Source of the DNA: Caenorhabditis elegans
Lineage: Eukaryota > Nematoda > Chromadorea > Rhabditida > Rhabditidae
Assembly: GCF_000002985.6 (NCBI RefSeq)
Contig: NC_003283.11
Span: 5,332,001 to 5,396,000, forward strand
DNA length: 64,000 bases
Direction: 5' to 3'
Shown here: positions 1-11,977 of the stretch, piece by piece
How positions within the stretch are numbered: the first letter of the stretch is position 1
Layout: the number at the start of each line of letters is the position of its first letter
Translations under genes and position numbers: made by a program
The notes under the pieces: generated by a model
Seen by the model: only the letters and a program-made list of their open reading frames with translations
Databases searched by the model: none
Told to the model about the DNA's origin: nothing

Positions 1-162
1 CCAACTCGATTTTTGAAAATTTTGATGAGCCCGAGTATATCAAAAAATCGCTTCTTTCAAATTAAAAAAAAAAATCAAACGCTGAATGATCTTTATTTTT
101 AATTTTACAAACTGACTAAAACAAGCCTCATTTATTAATTAAAAAAATCGAAAAGTTTGCAG

Positions 163-1055
163 ACTCTTTACTTCCTTGTTGGAGACACAATTGTTTTCCG
201 GTTTACTTCATACGTTCGTCCAGTATGCGAATTTTTTATTCCATTTCTGAAAGAGCCTTCTTTTGTCTTGACACCGTTCTACACGTCTTATATGTATGCA
301 CAACTGGCAAAAATGTTGTCGACTTTGGCGATGAGTGTGAACAGATATACTTCCATCAATTATCCTTTCAAACATAAACAGGTAGCGAGAAAAAAAGTTA
401 AATAATAGTTTCCGTTTTATTCCAGATTTGGGCCATGTATTGCAAGAAAGTTATTATTGCAACATTCATAATTCCATTACTCGGAGTTTGGCCTGTTGCA
501 GTAGGGCACACCAGTTATCTGCCATTTTATGGAAACACATTCATAGCCTACGAGCATCGAATTCCATGGGCTCGAACATCTTACGGACGACTTGCTATCG
601 CATTGCCTACATTATTTTTCACTATTTATTCAAGTGTTTTGACTTCAGCAAAATTAAGAAAACTAGGAAAACATATGAGAAAAGTTGAATATTCGATGAA
701 TATTGCCACAATTTTCAACACGTTAGGATTCATATTGGTGGTTATTCTAAATTTTTGTTATGTTGGAATAAGTGCGCAAGCTCTTACTACAAAATTGGGA
801 AACACACTGGCTATGGGAGGTACTCAATTGAGCAACGACTTTTATATGATGGGGTAATTGAACACACTTTTTTTGAAGAAAGTTTTGTACTAAAAAATAA
901 AATATTTTCGCAGAGGCCCAGTTGTGCTTCTTATACTCGACAAACGCATGCGATCTTCAATATGGTGCTTCAAGAAAAAACCAAAAAATGCTAAAACTAG
1001 CACAATTGTTTCAACTCATCAAACTGAGCCACACGGGGGAACATTGGCTTCCTGA
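163..1055 (+). CDS. Srg-like chemoreceptor, 3' part (gene cut by window edge)
   Basis: Three exons are visible: 163-381, 426-853 and 914-1055, ending at TGA. Phases are 0 then 2, the same as in the three intact neighbours. The first exon, encoding about 75 N-terminal residues including the first membrane segment, must lie left of position 1, because the first visible exon starts after a TTTGCAG acceptor and matches exon 2 of the other copies. The protein carries the cluster hallmarks: TSYVRP before the third membrane segment, NRYTS where rhodopsin-like receptors have DRY, a GVWPVAVG fourth segment, WARTSYGRL, and GPVVLLILDKRMRSS after the seventh segment. Known of the family: nematode seven-helix chemoreceptors of sensory neurons. 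The exon matching the neighbours' 431-base exon is 428 bases here, one codon shorter. Srv is the nearest alternative family. Confidence 0.85.
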
Positions 1056-2887
1056 TGAATTTATAAATTTGTATGTTTTTTGAAAATTATCTTACAATTA
1101 GACTTTTATGTGACTGGTTTATTTAAGATTTCATATTTGTAATTTCTAATAAACTTGCAATTTATTTTGAACACAAAAATCCTCGAACATTAAAATAAAA
1201 CCTTATTATAATCTTCCTTCAGCGCTATTCCTGCGTCTACAATAATATATCCTATAGTAATCCTACAGCTTTCTTGTTGTTTTTTTTTCGATGGCCTCGA
1301 TCAATGTCGGCTGCACATTTACGAAAAAGTCCGCAACGTTTCAAGTGCGCCGTGACAGACCAAACGCAGAGAAAAACATTTGTATATAGCCACAGGTGAT
1401 TCGCAGTGTAAGCAAAACGCTTCGACGCACACAATGCTCGTGTTTGCGAAAACGTGCGCCGCAGTGGCAAGCATAAAGGGCACAATGCGAACGCTCGCAG
1501 TGTGCGCATTTTGTTTGGCCGTTATTCCCATCATTAAAGTGCTCATTTCAGTTAGTTTAAAGCTATTTTTGTTTGAGTTCTCTGTTTATTGAGTGTTTTT
1601 TTGCTGATACTAACGTTTTTGAAAAACAAAACTCTCGATTTAGAAGGAACTTGTCAGATTTCGAAAATCATAAGGGTCCCCCCTTATGATATAAAATTTT
1701 TGATGAAATTTGTTTGTTTTGGAAATTTTTTCGAAAACATGTTGAACGTGTAGAAAATGATCAGTTTGATATTTTCTACAAGTGTGAGAGTTCACAATGA
1801 ATGTTCAGGCAAAAAATCATGAAAAGTCTAGAGTTGGGTCATTGAAACATAGTATGTTTGAGAGCTCCTAACATCCTTGAGACGTAAAATACAAAACTTT
1901 CTTCAACTGAAAAGTTGTCAGAAATGAACTGAACAACAAGTTGACCATATTTTTCTATCTTGCATGTTCGAGAAGAAGGGCACAGTTGAGTAAGAGCAAA
2001 ACAGCACTGACTTCAACAAGCCATATTTTGGCGCATTACACATATAGGAAACATTTTTTTTAAATACATATCTAGTTAAACTAGTTGAAAAAAAGTTGTC
2101 ATCATTGATCCTAGCCGCACCAAGGTACCCCCACTTTGTCACTTTGGATACTTTATCTCCAAAGATCTTTGCAAAGAACCTTTGTCACAGGGCGGTTTTT
2201 GCAAAGTGGGAGAAGACTCGGCCACTATCATAACTTGAAAACGGATCATTATCTTGAAAACCTGGTACGGTGGATCGCCTTGAGAACAATTTTAGATCAT
2301 TTTGGGACAGTTATCAGAATGATGGAACTAGATGCGCGAGATAACTAGCAGTGAGATGCCCTAGATCACTACTTAAATCGATTTGCAACTAACGAAAGCG
2401 CACGCGGGATTGGTCAACAGGTAAACTTTCAGAACTCGAAGAAACAGGTCAGTGGTGCGACTCCGGATGCTAACAGAAAATCCTTTCCAAGTCTTGAGGT
2501 GGCTTAATCATGTCTTCGGGTAGTGGGGGTGGCTTATACAAGAACTAAAGTTATATTTTGAGATTTTTCAGCTGATATAAGTGAAAAAAGGAAGCATAAA
2601 TTGTTTTCGCAATGTTCCTTTTATGCTCGAGTTTGTTCGCAAAGACGAGCATTTTGCTCCATTTTTGCTTATGTTTTCAAGTACCCATTCGAAGCACGCG
2701 CGAACTTCGGATGAGGCATAAAACTCGTACTCGCGAATCACCTGTGTTAGAATTCAGAAATTTCCTACATGAGGAAAGCACATTTTCTGTGTTGAACTAC
2801 GGTTCACTGATTTTTCTCCTTCCCTCAACAACCAAAAAATAGCGTTCATTATTAAACTTTTGGCTCTATCGGTTTGATACTACGGAA
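1056..2887. other. Intergenic, no gene seen
   Basis: This 1.8 kb separates two receptor genes. It has no spliceable reading frame that I can support. A GC-richer stretch at about 1315-1530 and one at about 2100-2220 (with CCACTTTGTC-type motifs) look like old repeat fragments. Confidence 0.6.
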
Positions 2888-4329
2888 ATGTCGGATATCA
2901 TTGCAACCAATAATGCTATTCGAGATAGTGTCAGCTGTGATTCTGGAGAGTCCAACGTCAAGCAGTACTTGAAATTGAGCCTGCAACTGGCGTATGTATT
3001 GCCACTTGGGTTTTTATATTTATCCTTCTTGATGTTAATTGTGAAGAAAAGAAAAGTTCCAGGTGTCTTTGAAGACTCATTCTTCACTCTACATTTGGTG
3101 GATGGAGTTATTGTGAGTTATTTTGCTATTAACGAAATGAGGAAATTACTGAAAACTGTAGTTCGGGTTTCAGCCTACAGATGTAAAAAAAGGAAAACGG
3201 AGAGAATCCGTTAACACTGAAAATTTTGCCACAAAAATTGACGATAGTGACTGTGTCTGAAAAATGTCCCAATTTTAATTCAAATTCGAGAATTCAAATT
3301 AATTTTTGTATTTTGCTTGAAGGCATGTTTTTTTTTGGAATACATAGAGTATCAAAAGATCGTGGTCATTACAAAAGTCTGTCCAATTTTGATTTATCCT
3401 CTCGTTGTAAACTTTAAATACGGACACTACCGAGTATACCATTCCGTTTTCCAGACCCTATACTTCCTTGTATTAAACACCAGTTTCTTCCGAGTAACAT
3501 CTTACGTTCGACCAGTTTGTGAATTTCTTGTACCTCTCCTGAAAGATCCTTCTTATATACTGACCCCATTTTACACATCCTACATGTATGCTCAACTTGC
3601 AAAAATGTTGTCAACTTTGGCGATGAGTATTAATAGATATACTTCTGTTAATAATCCGGTTCAACACAAAATGGTATGAATATTCTGTAATGAAAATATT
3701 AAATTGAATCAAAAGTGTAGATTTGGATGAAGTATAGCTCGAAAGCCATTGCTCTCATTTTTATAATTCCGTTGTTTGGAGTTTGGCCTGTCGCAATCGG
3801 CAACACAAGTTTTCTACCCTTCAATGGAAATGGATATATTGCCTATGAGCACGTATTTTCATGGGCACGTACTTCGTACGGAAGACTTGCATTATCTATA
3901 CCTACAATTGCTTTCATAATCTATTCAAGCATAATAACTTCAACGAAACTTAGAAAACTAGGTGGACATATGAAAAAAGTGGAATTCTCTATGAACGTCG
4001 CAACAATATTCACTTCTTGTGGATTTGTTTCAGTTGTCGTGCTTCAATTTTTATACCTTAAAATTGACACAAATACGGTATCAAATGAGGTCGGAATGAC
4101 AAAGTTGATAATGGCAGCTACGCAATTGAGCAATGATTTTTATATGTTAAGGTTGTTTGCACAAAATTAAAAGGCAAACAAAAGTTGTAATTACAGTGGG
4201 CCTGCTGTGCTTGTCATTTTGGAAAAAAGAATGAGATCTTCGTTTCGTTGTTGTACCCAGACGGTGTCGAGCTCCGGTAGAAGGACAAATGGTTCAGTTC
4301 AACCAATCACTTTTGTGATTTCACATTGA
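2888..4329 (+). CDS. Srg-like chemoreceptor, complete
   Basis: Four exons: 2888-3112, 3455-3673, 3721-4151 and 4197-4329, encoding 335 residues. This is a normal length for a nematode chemoreceptor. The start ATG opens an N-terminus with CDSGES followed by the first membrane segment (around residues 33-53, LQLAYVLPLGFLYLSF). Exon 2 carries TSYVRPVCEF and the third segment ending in NRYTS. Exon 3 carries GVWPVAIG, YEHVFSWARTSYGRL and KLRKLGGHMKKVE. The last exon begins SGPAVLVILEKRMRSS and ends in a Ser/Thr-rich tail. The DxYF/DSFF-plus-DG end of exon 1 and the overall motif order fit the Srg family; Srv is the alternative. Exon 2 is nearly the same as in the next gene, with one 128-base identical block. 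Confidence 0.9.
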
Positions 4330-5183
4330 TCATATTTTTGTATGTCCCGAAAAACGCATTTATTTGTAAAAAAAATATTTCAAAATCTCGATTTCCCGAA
4401 AAAAGTTTTTTATTGGCAAAATTTTTGCAAACTCGTTTTATTAAAACCACTTGGCTATTTTCAGATTTCTTCCAAAATTTGATCAAAATTTAAATGTGCT
4501 GGTAGGTTCTTACATTATCCTGTTTCAACCTGTTAAATTAAACCGAATTACAGTAACTTGTTTCCGCGTGGCGAGACCTAAGAAATGGCGAAAATTTGCA
4601 TCTTTCAATGTCTACGTAATAACTATGATTTCTTTCAAGGCTTTATTAGAGCTTATTACTCATTTTATTTAAAACTCGTCATGGAACTTAAGAAATATAA
4701 TCAGATTGAAATTCCACAAATGTCATTCCCACAAAATCTCTTCGTCTTCTGCAGAAGAGTCTGCGCAGAATATTTTTCAGTAAAAAAAGAAACACTTTTC
4801 AAAACAAAAGCTCCAGTTTAGTTCGTAACATCAAAGCATCTAAATCAAAATTCAAATCTTTCAAGTCATGAATATATTGTAGACTATAAACCACTAACGT
4901 CAAAACAATTAGCATCCTCCCCCTTTTGGGAATACTCACACGCTATTCACCATAATTGTGTGACCGTGCTCTCTTCGATTTCTCAATTTCACGACGGCTA
5001 TCACTATCACTATTTATAAAGCTTTAATCTCTACGCCTTCATTTCCATTTCCAGCTATTAGAAAAATAGATACGAATTGGGAATTACTTCATCTCAAATC
5101 ACGGTTCACTGATTGTTTTCGAATACCTCTCCACTCCAATCTGTTTGCTTTCCTCGTGTTCATTCGTCTACGTGAAATTCAGA
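4330..5183. other. Intergenic between receptor copies
   Basis: No gene is supported. Open frames at about 4451-4820 lack splice partners or homology. One CTGTTTCA octamer occurs at 4520-4527, a motif known upstream of nematode 21U-RNAs, but it stands alone and is weak evidence by itself. Confidence 0.55.
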
Positions 5184-7013
5184 ATGTCCAGCGCTCAAGT
5201 GGTAGAGGATCTTCTTCTACAAAACATTAGCTGTAATTCTGGAGAATCTGATGTTGTACAGTACATCAAGTTTGGCTTGCAGTTGGCGTATGTTCTCCCA
5301 CTCGGGATTTTGTATCTTTCGTTTTTGATAAAAATTGTGAAAAGAAGAAAAGATCGAGAGTTGTTTGAAGACTCATTTTTTACCTTGCAACTGGCAGATG
5401 GGATAATTGTAAGTTCTAAGTGATTTTTTGTCTCAAAATATTCTCAAAATAGTCTTAAATTCGAAATTAAAATAAACGAAAAACAAAAAAGTCGAGAAAA
5501 ATGAGAATTGCAAAAATAAGAACCCAATGAGAAACCGATTTTCACCCAATCAAGCAAAGTACAAAATCATTGATTGGTCGTATAATAGTTCCTATTATAA
5601 AACAAATTCAAACAGGGAGATTCAAGGGTTGAAATATGTATCAAACATTTTTAAGCTGGATTTTTAATTCTAGATTTTTTTTCAATTTTCTTTTGTGCAA
5701 ACTTTTGAAATTCGGACTATGTATTTTGTAGTAAAATCCCAAATGACCGTACTCCATTTTGCAAATCACAAATTAATTCAGCGTCTAGAAGAGTTGATGC
5801 ATTAAAAGTGTATTCACTCATTCTGACCAGTTTGGTGTTTGGCTTATTTACTTGAAAAATGATATATTTTGAATACTGAAAGTTCATGTTTACAGGTACT
5901 TAAAGCGGAAGTGACTCGCTTTTTACCTAAAAAACGGCTCGAAAAATAGAGAAAAAGTTGCAGGTGCGAGGGAACCGCCCTCATAACGTCTTAGCCTAGC
6001 GGAATACCTATACAGTCTAGAGAAGGCTTTGGATAAATCCTCCTGATTAAAAAAACTTCCAAGCTGAAAGAAAAATTAAAATCACAAATCATAAATTCGT
6101 TTTCCCACCATTTTCATTCAAAAAATGCTTTCAGACTATATACTTCCTTGTATCAGACACCAGTTTCTTCCGACTGAACTCTTACGTTCGACCAGTTTGT
6201 GAATTTCTTGTACCTCTCCTGAAAGATCCTTCTTATATACTGACCCCATTTTACACATCCTACATGTATGCTCAACTTGCAAAAATGTTGTCAACTTTGG
6301 CGATGAGCGTTAATAGATATACTTCAGTTAATCATCCGGTTCATCATAAAACGGTAGGCGTTGCCAAATTCCTATAATTTTTTAAGCATTGTTTTTAGAT
6401 ATGGATGCAATATTGCACAAAAACCGTCATTGCAATTTTCATAATCCCCTTGTTAGGAGTATGGCCAGTTGCCATAGGCTACACAAATTTTTTACCATTC
6501 AATGGAAATGCCGTAATCAATTATGAACACCGAATTCCATGGGCACGTACTACATACGGGCGACTTATAGTTTCAGTTCCAACTCTCATGTTCACCATCT
6601 ACTCAAGTATAGTGACATCTAGCAAGCTAAGGAAACTAGGTGGACACATGAAAAAAGTTGAGTTCTCAATGTCTATTGCAACAATTTTCACATCTTGCGG
6701 ATTTATATTAGTTGTTGCACTTCAAATTTGTTATCTTCTGATAGACAGCGCCAGTTTATTAGACAAAATGTGGGTGACAAAGTTGATTATGGCTGCAACT
6801 CAATTGGGTAATGATTTCTATATGCTAAGGTATGTTGGGGATGTTTTCTTATAATCTGAAATTGAATTTTTCAGTGGACCAGTTGTGCTACTTATACTGG
6901 ATAAAAGGATGAGATCATCGTTGTGCTGTTGCTCGAAAAAAACCAAAAGCTCCACTCGGACCACAAAAGTTTCAGTTCAACCTATAACTATGGTCCATTC
7001 ACACCATCCTTGA
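5184..7013 (+). CDS. Srg-like chemoreceptor, complete
   Basis: Four exons: 5184-5408, 6135-6353, 6399-6829 and 6875-7013, encoding 337 residues. The start at 5184 is preferred over an in-frame ATG at 5145, because it places the conserved Cys at residue 17 as in the preceding gene and gives the same 225-base first exon. Features: CNSGESD N-terminus, a first membrane segment at about 33-53, NRYTS after the third segment, GVWPVAIGYT, YEHRIPWARTTYGRL, KLRKLGGHMKKVEF, NDFYMLSGPVVLLILDKRMRSS and a Ser/Thr tail. The first intron (726 bases) is about twice that of the upstream copy. Exon 2 looks homogenised with the upstream gene, while exon 3 has diverged. An orphan chemoreceptor is inferred; no ligand can be read from sequence. 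Confidence 0.9.
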
Positions 7014-7278
7014 AGTAAATTATATTTTATGTATTTTCATTTGTAAATATTATGTTTTTCTTTTAATTTTTGATAAAACCAATAAAATCAAGACTTTGAC
7101 GCGTTGAAATTGAAAATTTTACTTTGAAAAAACTACAAAATCAAACTACAAATTAAGAATGGAATATCAAATATATTTGTGCACCTTCACAAATTTCACG
7201 TAATAATTCAAAAAACAAGCACAGTGCTGGTTCATCGAACTGAATCGAATTGACCATTCTCCTAGCCTCACTCAAAAC

Positions 7279-7513
7279 GTAATGGAAGCTGGAGATATGA
7301 CAAACCCAGAAAACTTACTAATGACGTTCTTCGAAATATTTCTAGTTGTGATTCTGGTGAAAATATTTTATATCAATATCTAAAATATGGTATTCAATTA
7401 TCATATGTAATTCCTTTTGGCATTCATTTTTATACGGTATTATAAAAAAGAGGAAAGACAGAGCAATTCTGCAGGACTCATTTTTCACATTACACGTCGT
7501 TGATGGTTTTACT
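7279..7513 (+). pseudogene. Broken first exon of an Srg-like receptor
   Basis: The stretch reads like exon 1 of the cluster genes but in shifting frames. An ATG at 7279 is out of frame with the part matching NISSCDSGEN and YGIQLSYVIPFGIHF. That frame then hits TAA, and a third frame gives KKRKDRAILQDSFFTLHVVD up to a GTAAG donor at 7514. A few codons are missing around the second shift. No matching exons 2-4 follow before the next intact gene starts at about 7841. It is therefore a relic of a further tandem copy, described here as broken. Confidence 0.75.
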
Positions 7514-7840
7514 GTAAGAAACATAGAATAGTTATTCCACCAATCAATTTAGGAACAGGCGGCTTTTATGGCAAACAGTCAGGTCAGGCACATTTGCTTT
7601 TCACGAAAGTTTGAGTTATTATTACAAATTTTTAAAAAAATCCAATTTATTAAAAATACACCTCCGCTATTGATATGAAAGCATTGTAACCATTCACTAA
7701 TTAATCATTGGTGATACGTGCCATAACAAGATCTACAACTCACGGATCACTGAACAGGTTTGAAACTTTTAAAAACTCCCACTCGGCTCGCATATTGTAC
7801 ATTCAAAAATCATTTTCAAAAACTCAACCATTATATTCTC
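7514..7840. other. Spacer between relic and next receptor
   Basis: AT-rich; nothing recognisable. It is the upstream region of the following receptor gene. Confidence 0.5.
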
Positions 7841-9309
7841 ATGATGGTTGAAATCGACGATGCTATTGATTATCTTCGGGATAAAATAAGCTGTGATTCC
7901 GGGGACTCCGATTTCTCCCAATACGTAAAATTTGGCTTACAATTATCTTATTTAATGCCATTTGGACTATTGTATTTATCTTTTATGATTGCAATTGTCA
8001 AAAGAAGAGGTCATCATGAAGTTTTTGAAGACTCGTTTTTCGCCCTTCATCTGGTTGATGGAGCAGTTGTAAGTTTTCAGAGTTTTGATAAACTACGAAA
8101 ACTATCAGTTATTTTCGCTCTTCTTGGAGCCCCATAAAAATTTTTTTGTAAAATTTTTTGGTCATACCGGAAAATCTAAAAAGTTTTTGGGTCTCTCTAG
8201 CAAAAGAACTAAAAATTATGTTCCTTGTATGAAATAAAAGGTAAATAGGAATATACTCACTGGAAAACCGAAAGGAAACAAGATAATTGGGAAAAAAATG
8301 TGTCACCTTTCAGGTGCAGCATAATTTTATGTTTTCTGTATTTTTAAATTATTTTTTTCAAATAATAATACCACTTGATAATCATATTAATTGGGAAAAA
8401 GTAACGAAAAAATTTAGTTTCAGACTCTTATATTTTTGCTTCTCGATATCTCTTTAATTCGTCAAACCACTTATGTACGACCTACGTGTGAATACTTCCT
8501 ATCAAACTTCAAAGATCCTTCTTACTACTTAACACCATATTTCACATTATACATGTATCTACAACTATCGAAAATGTTATCAACATTAACAATGAGTATC
8601 AACAGATACACTTCTATAATGTACCCATTGGCGCATAAACCGGTAGAAAATTACATTTATCACTGAACGGGTAACCTGAATTTTTAGATGTGGAGCAATA
8701 ACTTTTCGAAAGTAATATTCGCCGTTCTAGCTGTTCCATTATTATTTGTTTGGCCTGTTGGAATAGCAAAAACCAATTTTCAACCATACAAAGGGCAAGG
8801 ACTGATAATGTACGAACATCGATTTTCGTGGGCGCATACTTCATACGGACGGATTTTAATTGGAGGTTCAACACTGTTTTTCACTATTTTTTCTAGTATT
8901 GTGACTTCTTGCAAACTGTCAAAACTTGGAAGACATATGAGAAGAGTCGAGGTTTCACTGACTATTGCTACAATATTTGTTTCAATTGGTTTTGCACTGA
9001 TGTTAGTTGTACAAGTGATGCAACTATTTGTTCCACTGGATTCCATGGTACAAAATCCATGGATGGGCACATTTTTATTGGGTGCTACACAATTTGTTAA
9101 TGATTTTTACATGCTAAGGTGAGTGAAATTATCCGCTTTTGATGGTTTAATTTTTTTTTATTTTCAGTGGACCCGTGGTGTTGCTGATTCTTGATAAGAA
9201 AATCAGAAAATCAATTCTACACTGCTCCCTTCGACATTCAAACTCCAGTAAAAAAATTATCGAGATTTCTGCAAAACCACACACCATAACCGAGACCCAT
9301 ATGTTTTGA
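7841..9309 (+). CDS. Srg-like chemoreceptor, complete, more diverged
   Basis: Four exons: 7841-8068, 8424-8642, 8688-9118 and 9168-9309, about 339 residues. Two adjacent ATGs (7841 and 7844) are possible starts. The second gives exactly the 225-base first exon of the sister genes with the conserved Cys at residue 17. Exons 2 and 3 keep the 219 and 431 base lengths and the phases. Motifs: CDSGDSD, TYVRPTCEYFL, KMLSTLTMSINRYTS, VWPVGIAKT, YEHRFSWAHTSYGRI, KLSKLGRHMRRVE, NDFYMLSGPVVLLILDKKIRKS. Sequence divergence from the two upstream genes is clearly greater than theirs from each other. It converges with the minus-strand receptor that follows. Confidence 0.9.
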
Positions 9310-10138
9310 GGTTTGTACTTTTTTCAAACTTTTAATTTGAGAAATATATTTTTAGATTCAACGTACTCCGAGCGCCTTTCATACTACAACCAACTCATTA
9401 AAATGTTTATATTTATTTATAATAGAAAGGAAGTATTTCAGCTCACAAACTGACTCACATTTTTTTTCAAATAAAACTTATTCCGCTTGAAAGATAATTT
9501 TTTTAGTAATATGAGAAATTTAGCAGCGAAGGTCTTCTTTGAGCAAAAAAAATTCGATCTTTAAATTTTTTTTCAGAGCATTTTTTTGGTACTTTAAAGG
9601 CACGTTCTGCTTTCGAAAATATTCTGAAAAATATTTTCGAAAAATAATTTTTCTCAACAAAAATATTTCTTTAAAATACATCGGGTTGTTAATAAGGTCA
9701 CAAACCATCTTAATTTTGGGCGAAAAAGTTTGTTTGAAGTAAATTCCAAAAAAATTAAGTTTTTGTATTTGGCTTGTACTCTTCCTTTTTGGAATCGATT
9801 CCTACATTTCGAACAATCGAAATATTTTTACGTGTGTAAATGGTATTTTCCAGTTTTATTTTTATGTTTCAATGAGTATTTAAATATCTGCTTAATTTTT
9901 CAATAGTTTCCACATTGTTTCAATTTCCAAAACATTTTTCCAAATACCTACAGAGCTTGAAAACTTGCCTGAAAAATTTCCGAACAAAATTTTTTTTTTA
10001 CCCAAACACATTTTTTTACCAATCTTTTGTACAGTAATATTGGCTTCAATAAGAAGCCTGGACATAAGAAGAAGACTTTCTTTGACAGGAAAATACGACA
10101 AAAAACTATTTACTAAACAAAAAAAAAACAAATTTCAA
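9310..10138. other. Intergenic between convergent receptors
   Basis: AT-rich 3'-flank shared by two converging genes. Short overlapping frames on both strands around 9520-9740 mirror each other because of a poly-A/T inverted stretch (AAAATATTTTCGAAAATATT-like) at about 9610-9670. No gene is supported. Confidence 0.5.
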
Positions 10139-11977
10139 TTACCACATTGTAATGGTTTTAGCTGGTGGTGATTTTACAATAATCCTAACAGTATTTTCAT
10201 TTGTTGTAGACATTCTAGGCGCTGATGAGTTTTGTGTCATTCCAGGAGCCACCTTGAATAGAGAACCTCGTAGTCGTTTGTTCATTATAATAAGAACTAT
10301 TGGAGAGCTGAAATTGAAAGTGATGTTTGTTGTGAGCTTGGCGTCAACTATGTCATGTGACTTTTTAAAATTCTGCAAATTAAAATCTTTGATGAAACAT
10401 ACCTCATTAGGTAAAAATCGTTGCAGATGAACTCTATTTTCTTTAAAGTACTACCAAAGGACAAATTTTCAACGAGAAACGAAGTGGAAAAAATCAGCAA
10501 AACCGCCTGTAAAATTAAAATAAACTGTAGTAATGTAAAATTCAAAAAATTACTTGAATAATAATATAAATTACAAAAACTGCGCTGATAACGACAGTTG
10601 CCAATGTCAGAGATAACTCCAAACTTTTCAATTTATTCTTGAACTTTTTTGTGAGTTGATATGTTTTGATATTTGTTATCAACATAAAAATAAATGCAGA
10701 AAGACTGACAATTAGTTTGAAAAATGTTGTCCGCACCTTAAGGATCTTCGTTCTATTGGGAAATAAGTGACGTGACTTACAAAAGGTACAACTTTCACAT
10801 ATCCCAAGATTCCCTCGCCAACGTAAGGATCAAATCGAGTCGGTGAGATTGCAAGTTGCCACGTGAAAAGTGCAGGGCATATCAGAGAAACAATAATGAC
10901 GTTATTGGTGTGCTTTTTCCAAAACTGTAAATTCAAAATTTCAATGCATTTTTTGATCTACCAAACCGTTTTTGAGTTAAACCAAAAACCTGTAAAGAGA
11001 TGTGTTTGATTCCAATCTTTAATTTTTGATTTTAGTGATTACAAACAGACAGGTATTCTTAGAAAATGGCACTAATGAGTTCTTGTTTTTTAAAGCTAAA
11101 TTTAATATGGAAATGTGTTACGTACTAATAACAAATGAAGATTTCAATTCCGTATTTCAAATGAGGAATTAAATAAATTAAGTCAACGGCATCATTATCG
11201 GAAAGTCGCTCCACAGTTCTACGAACTAATATTTCATTAACAATGTTTTTGAATTAAATTCGTAGAAAGCAAAACCATTTTTTTATTATTATTTTTCTTT
11301 GTAATTTATCAAAACCTTTTCAACAGCTAAATACGTTTTTTCATATTTTCCATGTTGAAATTTTTTGATAAAGCCAAAGTCATCCGATAAATAAGCTGTT
11401 AAAGTAAAGCACAAGACTAACCAAAAAATACGAAAAGCTAAAATCGAAATAAAACTAATACATACTAACGCTATTTTCAGTTACATAGGTCTTACCACTT
11501 TATGCCATATTGGGTACGCAACACAAGTGAATCTGTTAGCCGACAATAGCGATATGGAGAAGATTTTTGCGAATTGAAAATAGTTGAATCCAAACAAATA
11601 CGGCGTCAAAATGTATGTTGGCTCCGGAAACCAATTCCAGAATAAAAAGCATAAAGGATTAATATATATCAATGGACGAGTCAGACCGTAGTCCAAGATA
11701 ACTACTATCAAGCTCTAAACGTAAAAGTTCAGGTCCAAGAAGGTCCTTCCAAATGAAAACCCACCACAACTCCATCGAGAACATAAATTTTGAAATATGC
11801 ATCTGAAAACATCTGCTCTGACTTGTGAGCTCTAAGAATTTTCAGAATTACGAAAAGGTACAGAATAGATACAGGGAGGGCATATCCGACTTGTAGAACG
11901 TACATAACAACTTGAGTACTTACAGTATTAAATTGATAGTTACAAGTTCTTATTGCAGGATCTGGTAGTTCTTCCAT
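10139..11977 (-). CDS. Srg-like chemoreceptor, divergent minus-strand copy
   Basis: Six exons on the minus strand: 11977-11765, 11714-11496, 10924-10781, 10736-10554, 10506-10403 and 10307-10139, giving 343 residues. The protein is the most typical Srg member here: CNYQFN N-terminus, first membrane segment QVGYALPVSILYLFVILKI, YFKIYVLDG, NPLCFLFWNWFPEPTYILTP, FQFAKIFSISLLSANRFTC, WHKVFWKKH, and a last segment into PIVLIIMNKRLRGS. Exon 2 is 219 bases, as in the plus-strand copies. Exons 3-5 (144+183+104) sum to exactly 431 bases, the length of the single third exon of the sister genes, so two short introns (44 and 47 bases) split it. Start: ATG at 11977, the first in frame before the conserved Cys. 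Confidence 0.87.

Noticed and set aside
4520-4527. CTGTTTCA octamer as a possible 21U-RNA promoter
   Set aside because: Only one instance was seen in the window. Genuine clusters show many; a single octamer is expected by chance.
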